Positions 48,209 to 57,674 are shown, counted from the stretch's first letter. The stretch is 64,000 nucleotides of DNA from Ruegeria arenilitoris (GCF_013031355.1 NZ_WPZO01000003.1:433667-497666); one strand, 5' to 3'. Translations and numbers: made by a program. The notes: a model not told the origin generated them from the letters alone.

Positions 48209-48235
48209 AAACGCCCCGCTAAGGCGAGGCGTTTT
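48208..48235. terminator. Bidirectional terminator
   Basis: AAAACGCC (48208-48215) and GGCGTTTT (48228-48235) form a perfect 8-bp stem with a 12-base loop, T-runs on both strands, between two convergent genes. Confidence 0.85.
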
Positions 48236-48258
48236 CGTCGTTTCTGCTGGCAGAAGGA

Positions 48259-49491
48259 TCAATGCCCGGTCAGAACCAGCGTGTTCACCGGCATCAGGAT
48301 CAGGCGCAGGCGAAGGCCTGCTGCGTGGACCACACCGATCGTGTCGATCACGTGCAGGGTCGCGGATTGCCAAAATCCCAGATCCTCGTGCTCCAGCCGT
48401 TCGTGATTGTCGGTATAGACATTGGCCAGACAGTTGCTGCCCGGCGGGATGTCATCGGCCATGCCTTTATAGAGCGGCTCCATATACACCAGGATCGACC
48501 CAGGGTTATTGTTGGCCTGCACATCCCGCAGCTCATCCGTGGGGCGGATTTGCCCAGATGGAATCACGTCCTGAACCTCGACTACGACCATCGGGATTAC
48601 GGTGAAGGGCTTGGTCATGCAGCCCAGCTCGCCGACCATACCTGGTTTGATGACCTGCGCCGACATCTGGTTGAATGCGGCCTGGAACCGGTCATGGCCC
48701 GAACTTGACGGAACCAGAATGCCGGCCGGGCGCAATAGCGGGCTGACATAGTCACCGACCTGCAGGCCGAATTGTTCAACCCGGCCCGTTACACCAGCGC
48801 TGATCACGGTCTTGTCCAGCTCGGTCAACGCGGCATCTAGTTGCGCATTGGCGCTGACCAGTTGCGCGGGAATCAACTCCTCGATCTGTTGAACGACAGC
48901 GGCACGCTGCGCCTCTGCAGCCCTCAGTTGCGCTTCACGTTCCGCCACCAGGTTTTCCAGTCGGTCAATCTCGGCCAGTCTTACGGCGCTGGACCCTTCG
49001 TCGCGCAGTGTGGTGTTGCGCTCCAAATCCTCAAGCGACTGATCCAGCGAGGCGCGAGCCCCAGCAATCCCGGCTTCGGCTTCGGCCAGATCGGTTTCCG
49101 CCACTTTCAACGAGGCCTGAACTTGTGCGATCTGGGCATGGGCAGCCTCGACCATGGCGGTCTGGGTGAAATCCTCGATCCGAAAGATCGGCTGGCCTGC
49201 CACGACCTGCTGGTTGTTGGAGACATACACCTCGGACACACGGCCACCCAGTTGCGGCAGGATGGTCACCGTCCGGAAATAGGATGCCGCGGTCTTACTG
49301 GCCGGGTGGAAATAAAACAGAGTGGTGATCACCGTCAGCGCCAGAATGGCACAGGTGGTCAGGCCCCAGCGCAGCTCGTACCACATGGTAAACAGCGTGA
49401 TTTCATGACCGATCCGTTTGCCTTGAACAAAGCGGCGGAACAGATAGTCGGGCAGCACCGTTACCAGCGCGCACATCAAAGTCTCAAGCAT
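48259..49491 (-). CDS. HlyD-family membrane fusion protein
   Basis: A 410-residue periplasmic adaptor. One N-terminal membrane helix (about 43-63), then the biotinyl-lipoyl-like half VTILPQLGGRVSEVYVSNNQ, a long helical hairpin (about 120-225, Ala/Glu-rich), and the return half ISAGVTGRVEQFGLQVGDYV. This type (YibH/EmrA-like) usually works with an efflux pump, but no pump or outer-membrane gene is beside it, only the small membrane protein upstream (49495-49899), 3 bases apart. The efflux partner must be elsewhere. Confidence 0.85.
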   Translation of the reverse strand: MLETLMCALVTVLPDYLFRRFVQGKRIGHEITLFTMWYELRWGLTTCAILALTVITTLFYFHPASKTAASYFRTVTILPQLGGRVSEVYVSNNQQVVAGQPIFRIEDFTQTAMVEAAHAQIAQVQASLKVAETDLAEAEAGIAGARASLDQSLEDLERNTTLRDEGSSAVRLAEIDRLENLVAEREAQLRAAEAQRAAVVQQIEELIPAQLVSANAQLDAALTELDKTVISAGVTGRVEQFGLQVGDYVSPLLRPAGILVPSSSGHDRFQAAFNQMSAQVIKPGMVGELGCMTKPFTVIPMVVVEVQDVIPSGQIRPTDELRDVQANNNPGSILVYMEPLYKGMADDIPPGSNCLANVYTDNHERLEHEDLGFWQSATLHVIDTIGVVHAAGLRLRLILMPVNTLVLTGH

Positions 49492-49494
49492 ATC

Positions 49495-49899
49495 TTACTG
49501 CTCCTGCTGCGCGGCGGGTTCGGTCGGCTGGGCCGGGGCGGACTCGGGCGGGTCCTGTTTGCCCAACGATCGGATCGCGTCGGCGATGGCCCTCAGCGGG
49601 GCGGCAACATCGGGGAACTGGAACCCAGCGACCAGAATGGCGGCAACCCAGAACAGGCCGTTATGGGTAAACAGCGCCAAAAGGGCCAGAATGCCGACCA
49701 ACTGAAACTGAGGGTGATTGGATTCATGCGCGATCTTTTCGGGGATCGAGTGCAGGGTGAAATATCCCACGCCGATCAGAATGATGACGACAACGGTAAA
49801 AACAAACATGAACGTCAAAAGAAAATCACTGCCGTCCGCCTGGGTCACGTAGGACGGAATATGTCCCGTGGCCATCGGGTGTAAATCTGCGGTACTCAC
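49495..49899 (-). CDS. Small DUF3302-like membrane protein
   Basis: A 134-residue protein with two membrane helices (about 27-49 and 69-93). The sequence LHSIPEKIAHESNHPQFQ followed by an LFTH segment resembles E. coli YibI (DUF3302), whose partner YibH is an HlyD-type protein; the same pairing is seen here. The C-terminal 25 residues are Pro/Ala/Gln-rich. GTG start at 49899 has AGGAGG five bases upstream; the longer frame begins in untranslated sequence. First gene of a two-gene operon. Confidence 0.7.
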   Translation of the reverse strand: MSTADLHPMATGHIPSYVTQADGSDFLLTFMFVFTVVVIILIGVGYFTLHSIPEKIAHESNHPQFQLVGILALLALFTHNGLFWVAAILVAGFQFPDVAAPLRAIADAIRSLGKQDPPESAPAQPTEPAAQQEQ

Positions 49900-50018
49900 C
49901 CTGCCCTCCTGTTTCTGTTTGATCCTTGTTTGGATGGGTTGATGCATAAATTCAAGCCTGCTTAATGTTTGCAAGCGTTTACGTCCCTAGCACACAGTAG
50001 GTGACCGGAAGGATGAAC

Positions 50019-51092
50019 ATGATTGATTTTCTGATTGTCGGCGGCGGCATCGCGGGTCTCAGTACTGGGGCGCGGCTGTCGCAGCACGGGAAGGTGACCG
50101 TGCTCGAGGCCGAAGATGCGCTGGGTTATCACGCCTCGGGCCGTTCGGCCGCGTTGTTCGAAGAAAGCTATGGGCCGCCGTCGGTTGTAGCGCTGAACAA
50201 GGCCAGCTCCGAATTCATGCACACCGAAAACGGTGGGTATCTGACTCCGCGTGGATTGATGCTGGTGGGGCACAAGGGTCAGGGTGAAGCATTCGAACAG
50301 GACGTGGCAGATCTGAACATGCAGGTCATCTCCACGGACGACGCGCAGGTCCGCGTGCCGATCCTGAACCCTGAGACGCTGGGTTTTGCCGCGATCAGCA
50401 ACGCAGCGTACGACATCGACACGGACAGGTTGCTGCAGGACTTCGCCCGCGTCATTCGCGGCAATGGCGGCGAGGTTCTGACCAAGGCCAGAGTCACTGC
50501 CATTCGCAAGGACCCCCACTGGATTGTCGAGGCCGGAGGCAATTACGAAGCCCGCACTCTGATCAATGCCGCAGGTGCCTGGGTGGACGAGATTGCCGGA
50601 ATGGCCGGAATCAACCCGATTGGGATCATTCCGAAACGTAGGTCGATGGCGCGCCTGCCTGCGCCGGGCGGGCATGACGTTCGGGGATGGCCCATGATGC
50701 TGGGCGTGGGTGAGACGTGGTATGCCAAGCCTGATGCGGGCAAGCTGCTGGTCTCTCCGTCCGAGGCCGAGCCGGTGTCACCGCATGATGCTTATGCCGA
50801 CGATATGGTTCTGGCCGAAGGTCTGGCCCGGTACGAAGAGATGGTCACCGAGCCCGTCACGCGGGTCGAAACGAACTGGGCGGGGTTGCGCAGCTTTGCG
50901 CCCGATGGAACCCTTGTACTGGGGCCGGACCCGGCTGATCCGACATTTATCTGGGCCGCAGGTCAGGGCGGGTACGGGTTCCAGTCCTCTCCCGCCGCGT
51001 CGCAACTGGTGGCGGACCTCGTGATCGGTGCGACGCCGGAACTGGATGCAGAAACGATTGCAGCCCTCAGCCCGGAAAGGTTGCGCCTATGA
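50019..51092 (+). CDS. FAD-dependent D-amino-acid dehydrogenase, DauA-like
   Basis: A 357-residue DAO-family flavoprotein. FAD-binding GGGIAGLSTG at 8-17, then [38 protein letters not shown] and NWAGLRSFAPDG match the D-arginine dehydrogenase (DauA) of Pseudomonas closely in order and wording, so oxidation of a basic D-amino acid is plausible. The coupling enzyme DauB is not adjacent. I take ATG 50019: the GGAAGG site is six bases upstream, while the earlier ATG and GTG overlap it. Its stop overlaps the DUF938 start by 4 bases. Confidence 0.8.
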   Translation: MIDFLIVGGGIAGLSTGARLSQHGKVTVLEAEDALGYHASGRSAALFEESYGPPSVVALNKASSEFMHTENGGYLTPRGLMLVGHKGQGEAFEQDVADLNMQVISTDDAQVRVPILNPETLGFAAISNAAYDIDTDRLLQDFARVIRGNGGEVLTKARVTAIRKDPHWIVEAGGNYEARTLINAAGAWVDEIAGMAGINPIGIIPKRRSMARLPAPGGHDVRGWPMMLGVGETWYAKPDAGKLLVSPSEAEPVSPHDAYADDMVLAEGLARYEEMVTEPVTRVETNWAGLRSFAPDGTLVLGPDPADPTFIWAAGQGGYGFQSSPAASQLVADLVIGATPELDAETIAALSPERLRL

Positions 51093-51742
51093 CCAAACGA
51101 TCCCTGCCGTCCAATGCCAGCGTCGCTACCGAAGGACAGAACGGACGACTGGTTGCACCCGCAGCGACCCGCAACGCCGAGGCGCTGTGTGACCTGCTTG
51201 CGCAATGGGCCCCAACGACCGGTCAGGCGCTTGAGATTGCCAGCGGAACCGGCCAGCATGTCAGCGCCTTTGCCCGCGCCTTGCCCGGCGTGAATTGGCA
51301 ACCGACTGAGGTGGAACCCGACCGGCGCGCCAGCATCGACGCTTATGCCGCCGACCTGCCCAACGTCGCCGACGCCGTCGCGCTGGACGCAACGGCGCAA
51401 GGCTGGCATGAGGCATTCACCGGCCAGAACCTGATCATCCTGATCAATCTGGTGCATCTGATCAGCTGGGCGGAAACTCAGGTGCTGATTGCCGAAGCCG
51501 CACAGGCGCTGACTGCTGGGGGAAGGTTCATCCTCTACGGGCCGTTCAAACGCTCGGGCCAGCTGACAAGCGATGGCGACCAGAGGTTCCATGACGCGCT
51601 GGTCCAGCAGGACGCCGAAATCGGCTACAAGAATGACGAAGATATCGCCGCCTGGATGGCCGCCCAGAACCTGACCGTCCTTAAGATTGTCGAGATGCCC
51701 GCCAACAATCTGGCATTCGTCGCGGAATATTCCAGCACCTGA
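51089..51742 (+). CDS. DUF938 family, predicted SAM-dependent methyltransferase
   Basis: A 217-residue protein with the class I methyltransferase core: motif I ALEIASGTGQHVSAF at 47-61, an acidic residue in VEPDRR after strand 2, and LIILINLVHLISW. It belongs to the DUF938 (METTL26-like) family, whose substrate is unknown. Overlaps the upstream DauA-like gene (ATGA), so co-translated. Confidence 0.82.
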   Translation: MTKRSLPSNASVATEGQNGRLVAPAATRNAEALCDLLAQWAPTTGQALEIASGTGQHVSAFARALPGVNWQPTEVEPDRRASIDAYAADLPNVADAVALDATAQGWHEAFTGQNLIILINLVHLISWAETQVLIAEAAQALTAGGRFILYGPFKRSGQLTSDGDQRFHDALVQQDAEIGYKNDEDIAAWMAAQNLTVLKIVEMPANNLAFVAEYSST

Positions 51743-51777
51743 TCAAAATCAAGGCTAGGCTGAGCGCTCTACAACAT

Positions 51778-51805
51778 ATTCCATTTATCTAATGTTAAAT
51801 GGAAT
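51778..51805 (+). promoter_or_regulatory. Perfect inverted repeat covering the ribosome binding site of the AhpD-like gene
   Basis: ATTCCATTTA (51778-51787) and TAAATGGAAT (51796-51805) form a perfect 10-bp inverted repeat with an 8-base loop. The GGAA of the right arm (51801-51804) is the likely Shine-Dalgarno, seven bases before ATG 51812. It could be an operator or an RNA hairpin blocking translation. Confidence 0.6.
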
Positions 51806-51811
51806 AATGAC

Positions 51812-52147
51812 ATGAGCTGGCAGAACAAGATCAAAGACACGCGCAATGGTCTGCGCAACCTCAACGGCGCGATACCCGATGCCGCCCGTGCCTTCGGCGC
51901 GCTGAGCGCTGCGGTCAAACAGGGTGGAACGCTGGACTACAAGACCAAGGAGTTCATCGCCTTAGGCATGTCCATCGCGATCCGGTGCGAACCCTGCATC
52001 ACGCTTCACACCGAAGCGCTGGTCAAAGCGGGCGCAACGCGAGAGGAGTTTTCCGATGTGCTGGCAATGGCCGTGCAGATGGGTGGCGGCCCGTCGATGA
52101 TGTATGCCGCCAAGGCGTTGGAATGCTACGACGAACTGAACGCCTGA
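51812..52147 (+). CDS. Carboxymuconolactone decarboxylase/AhpD-like protein
   Basis: A 111-residue helical protein of the AhpD-like superfamily. The redox motif is Cys59-Glu-Pro-Cys62 with His66 (CEPCITLH), as in alkylhydroperoxidase D-type proteins; FIALGMSIAIR precedes it and the VLAMAVQMGGGPSMMYA helix follows. Members act as peroxidase partners or decarboxylases; the CxxC-x3-H pattern favours redox function. Start ATG 51812. A bidirectional terminator follows. Confidence 0.88.
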   Translation: MSWQNKIKDTRNGLRNLNGAIPDAARAFGALSAAVKQGGTLDYKTKEFIALGMSIAIRCEPCITLHTEALVKAGATREEFSDVLAMAVQMGGGPSMMYAAKALECYDELNA

Positions 52148-52158
52148 TCCTAAAAGCA

Positions 52159-52186
52159 AAAGGCCCCGGACTGTTCCGGGGCCTTT
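52159..52186. terminator. Bidirectional terminator
   Basis: AAAGGCCCCGGA (52159-52170) and TCCGGGGCCTTT (52175-52186) form a perfect 12-bp stem with a 4-base loop between two convergent genes; T-rich tails on both sides are short. Confidence 0.85.
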
Positions 52187-52192
52187 GTTTGT

Positions 52193-54700
52193 TTAGCCGT
52201 CCTTACGGATGGTTTCGTTCTTCGGATCGTAGGGGCTGTCGCAGGTGACGACCGCGTCCCACAGTTTATCCTGAATCTTGACCTGCAGCTTGGTGCCTTC
52301 GACCGCCAGCTCAGGCTTCACATAGCCCATGCCGATGGATTTCTCGAAGGCAACCGAATAGCCGCCCGAGGTCAGACGACCCACACGTTCACCTTCCGGT
52401 GTGTACAGCGCTTCGCGGCCCCACGGATCGGCATCGTCCGGTCCGTCGATCAGCAGAGTGCAGCACTTCACGCGCACACCGGTCTCTTCCAGCTTGGCCT
52501 TGCCGTAGAAGTCTTTCGACAGGTCGACAAAGCGCGGCAGGTCGGCTTCCAGCGGGGTTGCGTCGCGGCCCAGCTCGGTGCCGAAGGCGCGATAGGATTT
52601 CTCCTGACGCAGCCAGTTCTGGGCACGTGCACCGACAAGCTTCATGCCGTGCTTCTCACCGGCTTTTTCCAGCAGGTCGAACAGGTAGTTCTGCATCTCG
52701 ATCGGGTGGTGCAGTTCCCAGCCCAGCTCACCGGTATAGGCCACGCGGATCGCGTTGACCGGGCACATACCCAGTTCGATCTGACGGGCCGACAGCCACG
52801 GGAAGCGCTTGTTGGACAGCGCGGTTTCCGGATCGGCGTCGTTGATGACCTCTTTCAGAACGTCACGCGATTTGGGTCCGGCGATGGCAAAAACGCCCCA
52901 CTGGGTGGTCACGTCCTGGATCTCGATGTAGCCGAACTCCTCCATCTTGTCCTCGGCCGCCTTACGCAGGTAGTCGGCGTCGTACTCGGTCCAGGCACCA
53001 GCAGAGACGATGTAGTAGTTGTTCTCGCCATTGCGGACGATGGTGTATTCGGTGCGAGTGGTGCCGTTCGATGTCAGCGCGTAGGTCAGGTTGATACGAC
53101 CGACCTTGGGCAGCTTGTTGCAGGTGAACCAATCCAGGAACTGGGTTGCACCGGGGCCTTTGACGACATGCTTGGTGAAGGCCGACGCGTCGATCAGGCC
53201 AACGCCTTCGCGGATCGCTTTGGCTTCTTCGACGGCGTACTGCCACCAGTTACCACGGCGGAAGGAACGGCTTTCCTCGTCGAAGTTCTCAGGCGCATCG
53301 ATCGGGCCAAAGTAGTTGGGGCGTTCCCAACCGTTAACCCAACCAAACTGTGCGCCGCGCGCTTTCTGACGGTCATAAGCCGGAACGGTCCGCAGCGGAC
53401 GGCAAGCTGCGCGCTCTTCATCCGGGTGGTGCAGGATGTAGACGTGCTCATAGCACTCTTCGTTCTTGCGCGCCGCGAACTCGGTGGTCATCCAGTTGCT
53501 GCTGTAGCGTTTGGGGTCCAGCGAGGCCATGTCGATCTCGGCTTCGCCATCGACCATCATCTGGGCCAGATAGTAACCGGTGCCGCCTGCGGCGGTGATG
53601 CCGAACGAGAAGCCTTCGGCCAGCCACATGTTGCGCAGGCCCGGAGCCGGACCAACCAGCGGGTTGCCGTCGGGGGTATAGCAGATCGGGCCGTTGAAAT
53701 CGTCTTTCAGGCCGGATTCGGCGCAGGACGGCACACGCTCTGCCATCGCCATGTATTGATCGGCAATCCGGTCCAGATCCAGCGGGAACAGGTCCGCGCG
53801 GAAGCTGTCCGGCACGCCGTGTTCGAACTGCGCGGGCGCGCCGTGTTCGTAGATACCCAGAATCCAGCCGCCACGCTCTTCACGTGCATAAGATTCGTTG
53901 TCAGCGTCACGCACAACGGGGTGCTCGGGGTTGCCCGCTTCACGCCATTTGACCAGCTCGGGGTCTTTGTCCATGACGATAAAGGTGTGCTCAACCGGGA
54001 TCGCGGGCATTTTGATGCCCAGCATCTTGGCGGTGCGCTGCGCATGGTTGCCCGATGCGGTCACGACATGCTCGGCGGTGATAACCACCTGCTCATCTGA
54101 CGGAACGAGGTTGCCGCCCTTCTCGACCATCTTGGTGCAGGTGACTTCCCAATGGGTGCCGTTCCAGTGGAAGGCATCGGCCTGCATCTTGCGGACGATG
54201 TCTACGCCACGCTGGCGGGCACCCTTGGCCATCGCCTGCGTCACGTCGGCAGGGTTAATGTAGCCATCTTCGGTGTGGTAGATAGCACCCTTCAGGTCCG
54301 AGGTTTCGATCAGCGGCCAGCGTTCCTTGATCTGCTCAGGCGTCAGCCATTCATAGGCCACGTCACAGGTCTCGGCTGTGGACGCATACAGCATGTATTC
54401 GTCCATACGTTCTTGCGTCTGCGCCATACGCAGGTTGCCAACCACGGCGAAACCCGCGTTCAGGCCGGTCTCTTCCTCAAGCGTCTTGTAGAAGTCGACC
54501 GAGTATTTGTGGATGTGGGTTGTCGCATAGGACATGTTGAACAGCGGCAACAGGCCCGCTGCGTGCCAGGTGGACCCGGACGTCAGCTCGTCCCGTTCGA
54601 TCAACATCACATCGTCCCAGCCCGCTTTGGCCAGGTGATAGGCAATCGAGGTCCCGACGGCGCCGCCGCCAACGACCAGTGCTTTGACTTGGGTTTTCAT
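52193..54700 (-). CDS. Dimethylglycine/sarcosine dehydrogenase-like flavoprotein with GcvT domain
   Basis: An 835-residue enzyme that should oxidatively demethylate dimethylglycine or sarcosine, handing the one-carbon unit to tetrahydrofolate. The N-terminal DAO domain has the FAD loop VVGGGAVGTSIAYH (9-22) and SGSTWHAAGL, where His46 matches the residue that covalently binds FAD in DMGDH. The middle FAO_M region and the C-terminal GcvT folate domain (KRFPWLSARQ, AYTGELGWELHHPIEMQ) follow. ATG 54700 has AAGGAGAG upstream. It is a single gene; in Roseobacters such enzymes belong to glycine betaine degradation. It could act on a related N-methyl compound. Confidence 0.88.
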   Translation of the reverse strand: MKTQVKALVVGGGAVGTSIAYHLAKAGWDDVMLIERDELTSGSTWHAAGLLPLFNMSYATTHIHKYSVDFYKTLEEETGLNAGFAVVGNLRMAQTQERMDEYMLYASTAETCDVAYEWLTPEQIKERWPLIETSDLKGAIYHTEDGYINPADVTQAMAKGARQRGVDIVRKMQADAFHWNGTHWEVTCTKMVEKGGNLVPSDEQVVITAEHVVTASGNHAQRTAKMLGIKMPAIPVEHTFIVMDKDPELVKWREAGNPEHPVVRDADNESYAREERGGWILGIYEHGAPAQFEHGVPDSFRADLFPLDLDRIADQYMAMAERVPSCAESGLKDDFNGPICYTPDGNPLVGPAPGLRNMWLAEGFSFGITAAGGTGYYLAQMMVDGEAEIDMASLDPKRYSSNWMTTEFAARKNEECYEHVYILHHPDEERAACRPLRTVPAYDRQKARGAQFGWVNGWERPNYFGPIDAPENFDEESRSFRRGNWWQYAVEEAKAIREGVGLIDASAFTKHVVKGPGATQFLDWFTCNKLPKVGRINLTYALTSNGTTRTEYTIVRNGENNYYIVSAGAWTEYDADYLRKAAEDKMEEFGYIEIQDVTTQWGVFAIAGPKSRDVLKEVINDADPETALSNKRFPWLSARQIELGMCPVNAIRVAYTGELGWELHHPIEMQNYLFDLLEKAGEKHGMKLVGARAQNWLRQEKSYRAFGTELGRDATPLEADLPRFVDLSKDFYGKAKLEETGVRVKCCTLLIDGPDDADPWGREALYTPEGERVGRLTSGGYSVAFEKSIGMGYVKPELAVEGTKLQVKIQDKLWDAVVTCDSPYDPKNETIRKDG

Positions 54701-54838
54701 AACCGGACGTCTCTCCTTGGAATCTGTTGGAACCATATGGCGCAATAGATACCATCGGCGCGACATTCATCCGACCAGTGAGAGAAGGAAAACGACCCCG
54801 CTGCCGCTGATGACCACCGGATTCGTCGTTTTTTGCCC

Positions 54839-56155
54839 CTATTGCCCGGTGACCGAACACCGCTTGATGCTGCCGACCTTGGCACAACCGCTACCCACCC
54901 CGCCTTTGTGCACGCGCACCGGCTGATTGTTTGTTGCAGGTTTTGCAGCGGCCGGCTTGGGTTCCGACGCATCAAAAGCCGGCAGCTTGTCTTTCAGCCG
55001 ATCGAAAAAGCCCGGCGCGTCCTGTTCGGCGGCTTCATCCTTTGCTGCGACATCCAGTTCGATCGCGTCATTCACGAGCGCGGTGTCCGTTTCAGCCCCG
55101 TACTCCAACGCCGCACGACGTATATCCGCGTCCAGCAGCAACTTCTGCGCCCGGCCATAACCGATTTGCAGGACGTCCTGATTTTCGAAGACCTCTCCGC
55201 CGGTGATGTCCATCAGGCCTTCGCTGTTGAACCCCGATGCTGTCATCGTGTTCACCATCACTGCGGCGAAATCCAGATTCTTCAGCTTTTCGTTGGTTGT
55301 CTTTTCCTGAACTATCTTCATTTTGGAATACAGACGGTCCATTTTCTCGGCGACCTCCGGCTGTCTGGCCAGTGTCACCGATATCCCCTGCCCGACGACA
55401 GGAGAAGGATAAGTCAGCAAAGCGTTGAGGGCCGCATAGTCTACCGCACCCAAGAGCTCCCGGATCGAGGCGTCGCTGGCATTGGTGTGCAACCGGAGCA
55501 CAACCTCTTCATCGATCCCGATCCGCCCAGTGATCTTACGGTATGCGAGCGCACCGGTCGGAGATGTCGTGTCCTGGGTAACTTCAATGAACGCGACACC
55601 ATCGATAACGGCGAACCCTTTCTTGATCACGGCATGATCCATGAAATTCTGCTGACGGGACAGAGCAATTCCGGCCAGCGTATTGCGCGCCGATTCCGGT
55701 TTGAGGCTGATATCGAACCAGGCGATTTCCTCACCTTGTCCATAGACTGCACCCGTCTTGCTGAGTTTGCGCAGAATGCCGTCTTTGCCACTGTTGGTCA
55801 GGCTTATCAGCTCTGCCGTGTTCGAAATGGAACTAACCAGAGGCGTCATGGCATATTTTGAGATCGCAGTCGCAACGGCTTCGTTATCCGTATCCGTCAA
55901 CTCGAACCGGGACCATCTTTTGGTGGAGGCGGGAAGATAGGGTTTTGCGCCCGCTTTCCACAGCTTCTCGCGTTCCCGCTCGGCGGCTTTGGCATCACGC
56001 TCGACCTGCTGTTTCGCGAAGCGATGCTTGATCGTGTCCACATAGCCATTGGCGGACAAGGTGCCTTCGTGTTTTTTGTCCTGTTGATAATAGTCCAGAC
56101 CGATGATGACCAAGACTATGATCATCACAAACCCCAAAACCCGCAAACCGTCCAT
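54839..56155 (-). CDS. Uncharacterised membrane-anchored protein
   Basis: A 438-residue protein I do not recognise. One N-terminal membrane helix (about 3-20, rich in Val/Ile), a charged basic/acidic coiled region (about 30-66), then a long globular part without clear motifs and a Pro/Ala/Lys-rich tail ending in VGSGCAKVGSIKRC, a pair of cysteines. It would face the periplasm or cytoplasm anchored by its N-terminus. Starts: ATG 56155 is used; a TTG six codons earlier is possible. Upstream 56156-56255 separates it from the lactate-dehydrogenase gene. The base composition appears somewhat lower in G+C than its neighbours. Confidence 0.6.
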   Translation of the reverse strand: MDGLRVLGFVMIIVLVIIGLDYYQQDKKHEGTLSANGYVDTIKHRFAKQQVERDAKAAEREREKLWKAGAKPYLPASTKRWSRFELTDTDNEAVATAISKYAMTPLVSSISNTAELISLTNSGKDGILRKLSKTGAVYGQGEEIAWFDISLKPESARNTLAGIALSRQQNFMDHAVIKKGFAVIDGVAFIEVTQDTTSPTGALAYRKITGRIGIDEEVVLRLHTNASDASIRELLGAVDYAALNALLTYPSPVVGQGISVTLARQPEVAEKMDRLYSKMKIVQEKTTNEKLKNLDFAAVMVNTMTASGFNSEGLMDITGGEVFENQDVLQIGYGRAQKLLLDADIRRAALEYGAETDTALVNDAIELDVAAKDEAAEQDAPGFFDRLKDKLPAFDASEPKPAAAKPATNNQPVRVHKGGVGSGCAKVGSIKRCSVTGQ

Positions 56156-56255
56156 CTGAATATCCGAAATCAATCACTGCTCGTTTTCGCGAAAGATAGA
56201 ACCAAATTGGGGCGGTCTTATGGCTGAGGCGCCGGAAATTCGGCGTGAACCATAG

Positions 56256-57662
56256 CTATTCGGACGGCAGAATTTTCCCCGGATTCATGATGTTATCCGG
56301 GTCCAATGCCATCTTTATCGCCCCCATAAAGCTGACTGCTGGCCCCAGTTCCTTGACCAGATAGGGCCGCTTGCCCTGCCCGATTCCGTGTTCACCGGTA
56401 CAGGTCCCCTCCATCGAGATCGCCAGATCGTTCAACCAGCCGACAAAACCGTCGGCCTTGGCGACCTCATCCGCGTTTTCCATGTCAATCAGCAGCAGAG
56501 TGTGAAAGTTTCCGTCCCCCACATGCCCGACAATCGGAGCCAGCAGGCCAAGATCCTGCGTCTTTTGCTGCGCGGTCGCAACGCACTCCGCCAAACGCGA
56601 GATGGGAACGCAGACATCGGTGGAAATACCACGCGCGCCGGGACGCAGTTGCAAGCTGGCCCAGTACATGTCGTGCCGGGCCTGCCACAGTTTGTTGCGC
56701 TCTTCCGTGGTCGAGGTGGCGGCAAAATCCGCGCCACCGAATTCTTCGGCGATCTGACCGAAGGTCTCGGCCTGCTCGACCGCACCGACCTCAGACCCGT
56801 GGAATTCCAGCAGCAGCAGCGGCGTTTCCGGCAGGTCCAGCCCGGAATAGGCGTTGGCGGCTTTGACCGACAGTTCATCCAACAGTTCGATCCGCGCCAC
56901 GGGCACGCCGTATTGGATCGTCATCATCACCGCCTGACAGGCGGCATCGACCGTTGGAAAGGAACAGCGGGCTGAGGTGATCGCCTCGGGGATGCCCTGC
57001 AGGCGCAGGGTGAGCTCTGTGATGATACCCAGCGTGCCCTCGGCCCCGATCAGCAGGCGGGTCAGGTCGTACCCGGCCGAGGATTTCTTGGCCCGGTGCC
57101 CGGTGCGGATGACCTGCCCGTCCGGCATCACGGCCTCAAGACTGAGGATATTGTCCTTCATCGTGCCATAGCGCACTGCATTGGTGCCCGAGGCCCGCGT
57201 CGCCGCCATTCCACCCAGCGAGGCATTGGCACCGGGGTCGATGGGAAAGAACAGGCCCTGATCGCGTAGATGGGTGTTCAGGTCCTCGCGCGTAACACCG
57301 GGCTGAACGACGCAATCCAGATCGCCTGCATGGACGGCCAGCACCTTGTTCATCTGGGTCAGGTCCACCGAGATCCCACCGGCCGGAGCGTTCACATGCC
57401 CTTCCAGCGAGGTGCCGGTTCCGAAGGGGATCACCGGCACCTTGTGCTGGGCACAGGTCTTGACAATTTCGGACACTTCTGCAGTTGTATGAGGGTACAC
57501 CACCGCGTCCGGAGACTGGTTTTCGATCCATGTGGTCGTGTGGCCGTGCTGTTCGCGGATCGCCTGACCGGTCTGCAGACGATCACCGAACTTCTGCTTC
57601 AAAATGCCGACAGTTGTCTCAATCCCGGCATCGTTTCGGGGCAACGTTACTGCCTGCACCAT
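56256..57662 (-). CDS. FAD-linked oxidase, D-lactate dehydrogenase/glycolate oxidase (GlcD) type
   Basis: A 468-residue FAD-binding PCMH-type oxidase. PVIPFGTGTSLEGHVNAPAG near 76-95, then TRASGTNAVRYGTMKDN, GAEGTLGIITELTLRL and the C-terminal GHVGDGNFHTLLL plus EHGIGQGKRPYL are standard for the VAO family oxidising D-2-hydroxy acids. ATG with GAGGGG six bases upstream. Twelve bases after ggt, so probably one operon: hydroxyacid dehydrogenase, ggt, this gene. Confidence 0.9.
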   Translation of the reverse strand: MVQAVTLPRNDAGIETTVGILKQKFGDRLQTGQAIREQHGHTTTWIENQSPDAVVYPHTTAEVSEIVKTCAQHKVPVIPFGTGTSLEGHVNAPAGGISVDLTQMNKVLAVHAGDLDCVVQPGVTREDLNTHLRDQGLFFPIDPGANASLGGMAATRASGTNAVRYGTMKDNILSLEAVMPDGQVIRTGHRAKKSSAGYDLTRLLIGAEGTLGIITELTLRLQGIPEAITSARCSFPTVDAACQAVMMTIQYGVPVARIELLDELSVKAANAYSGLDLPETPLLLLEFHGSEVGAVEQAETFGQIAEEFGGADFAATSTTEERNKLWQARHDMYWASLQLRPGARGISTDVCVPISRLAECVATAQQKTQDLGLLAPIVGHVGDGNFHTLLLIDMENADEVAKADGFVGWLNDLAISMEGTCTGEHGIGQGKRPYLVKELGPAVSFMGAIKMALDPDNIMNPGKILPSE

Positions 57663-57674
57663 GAAGAACCCCTC

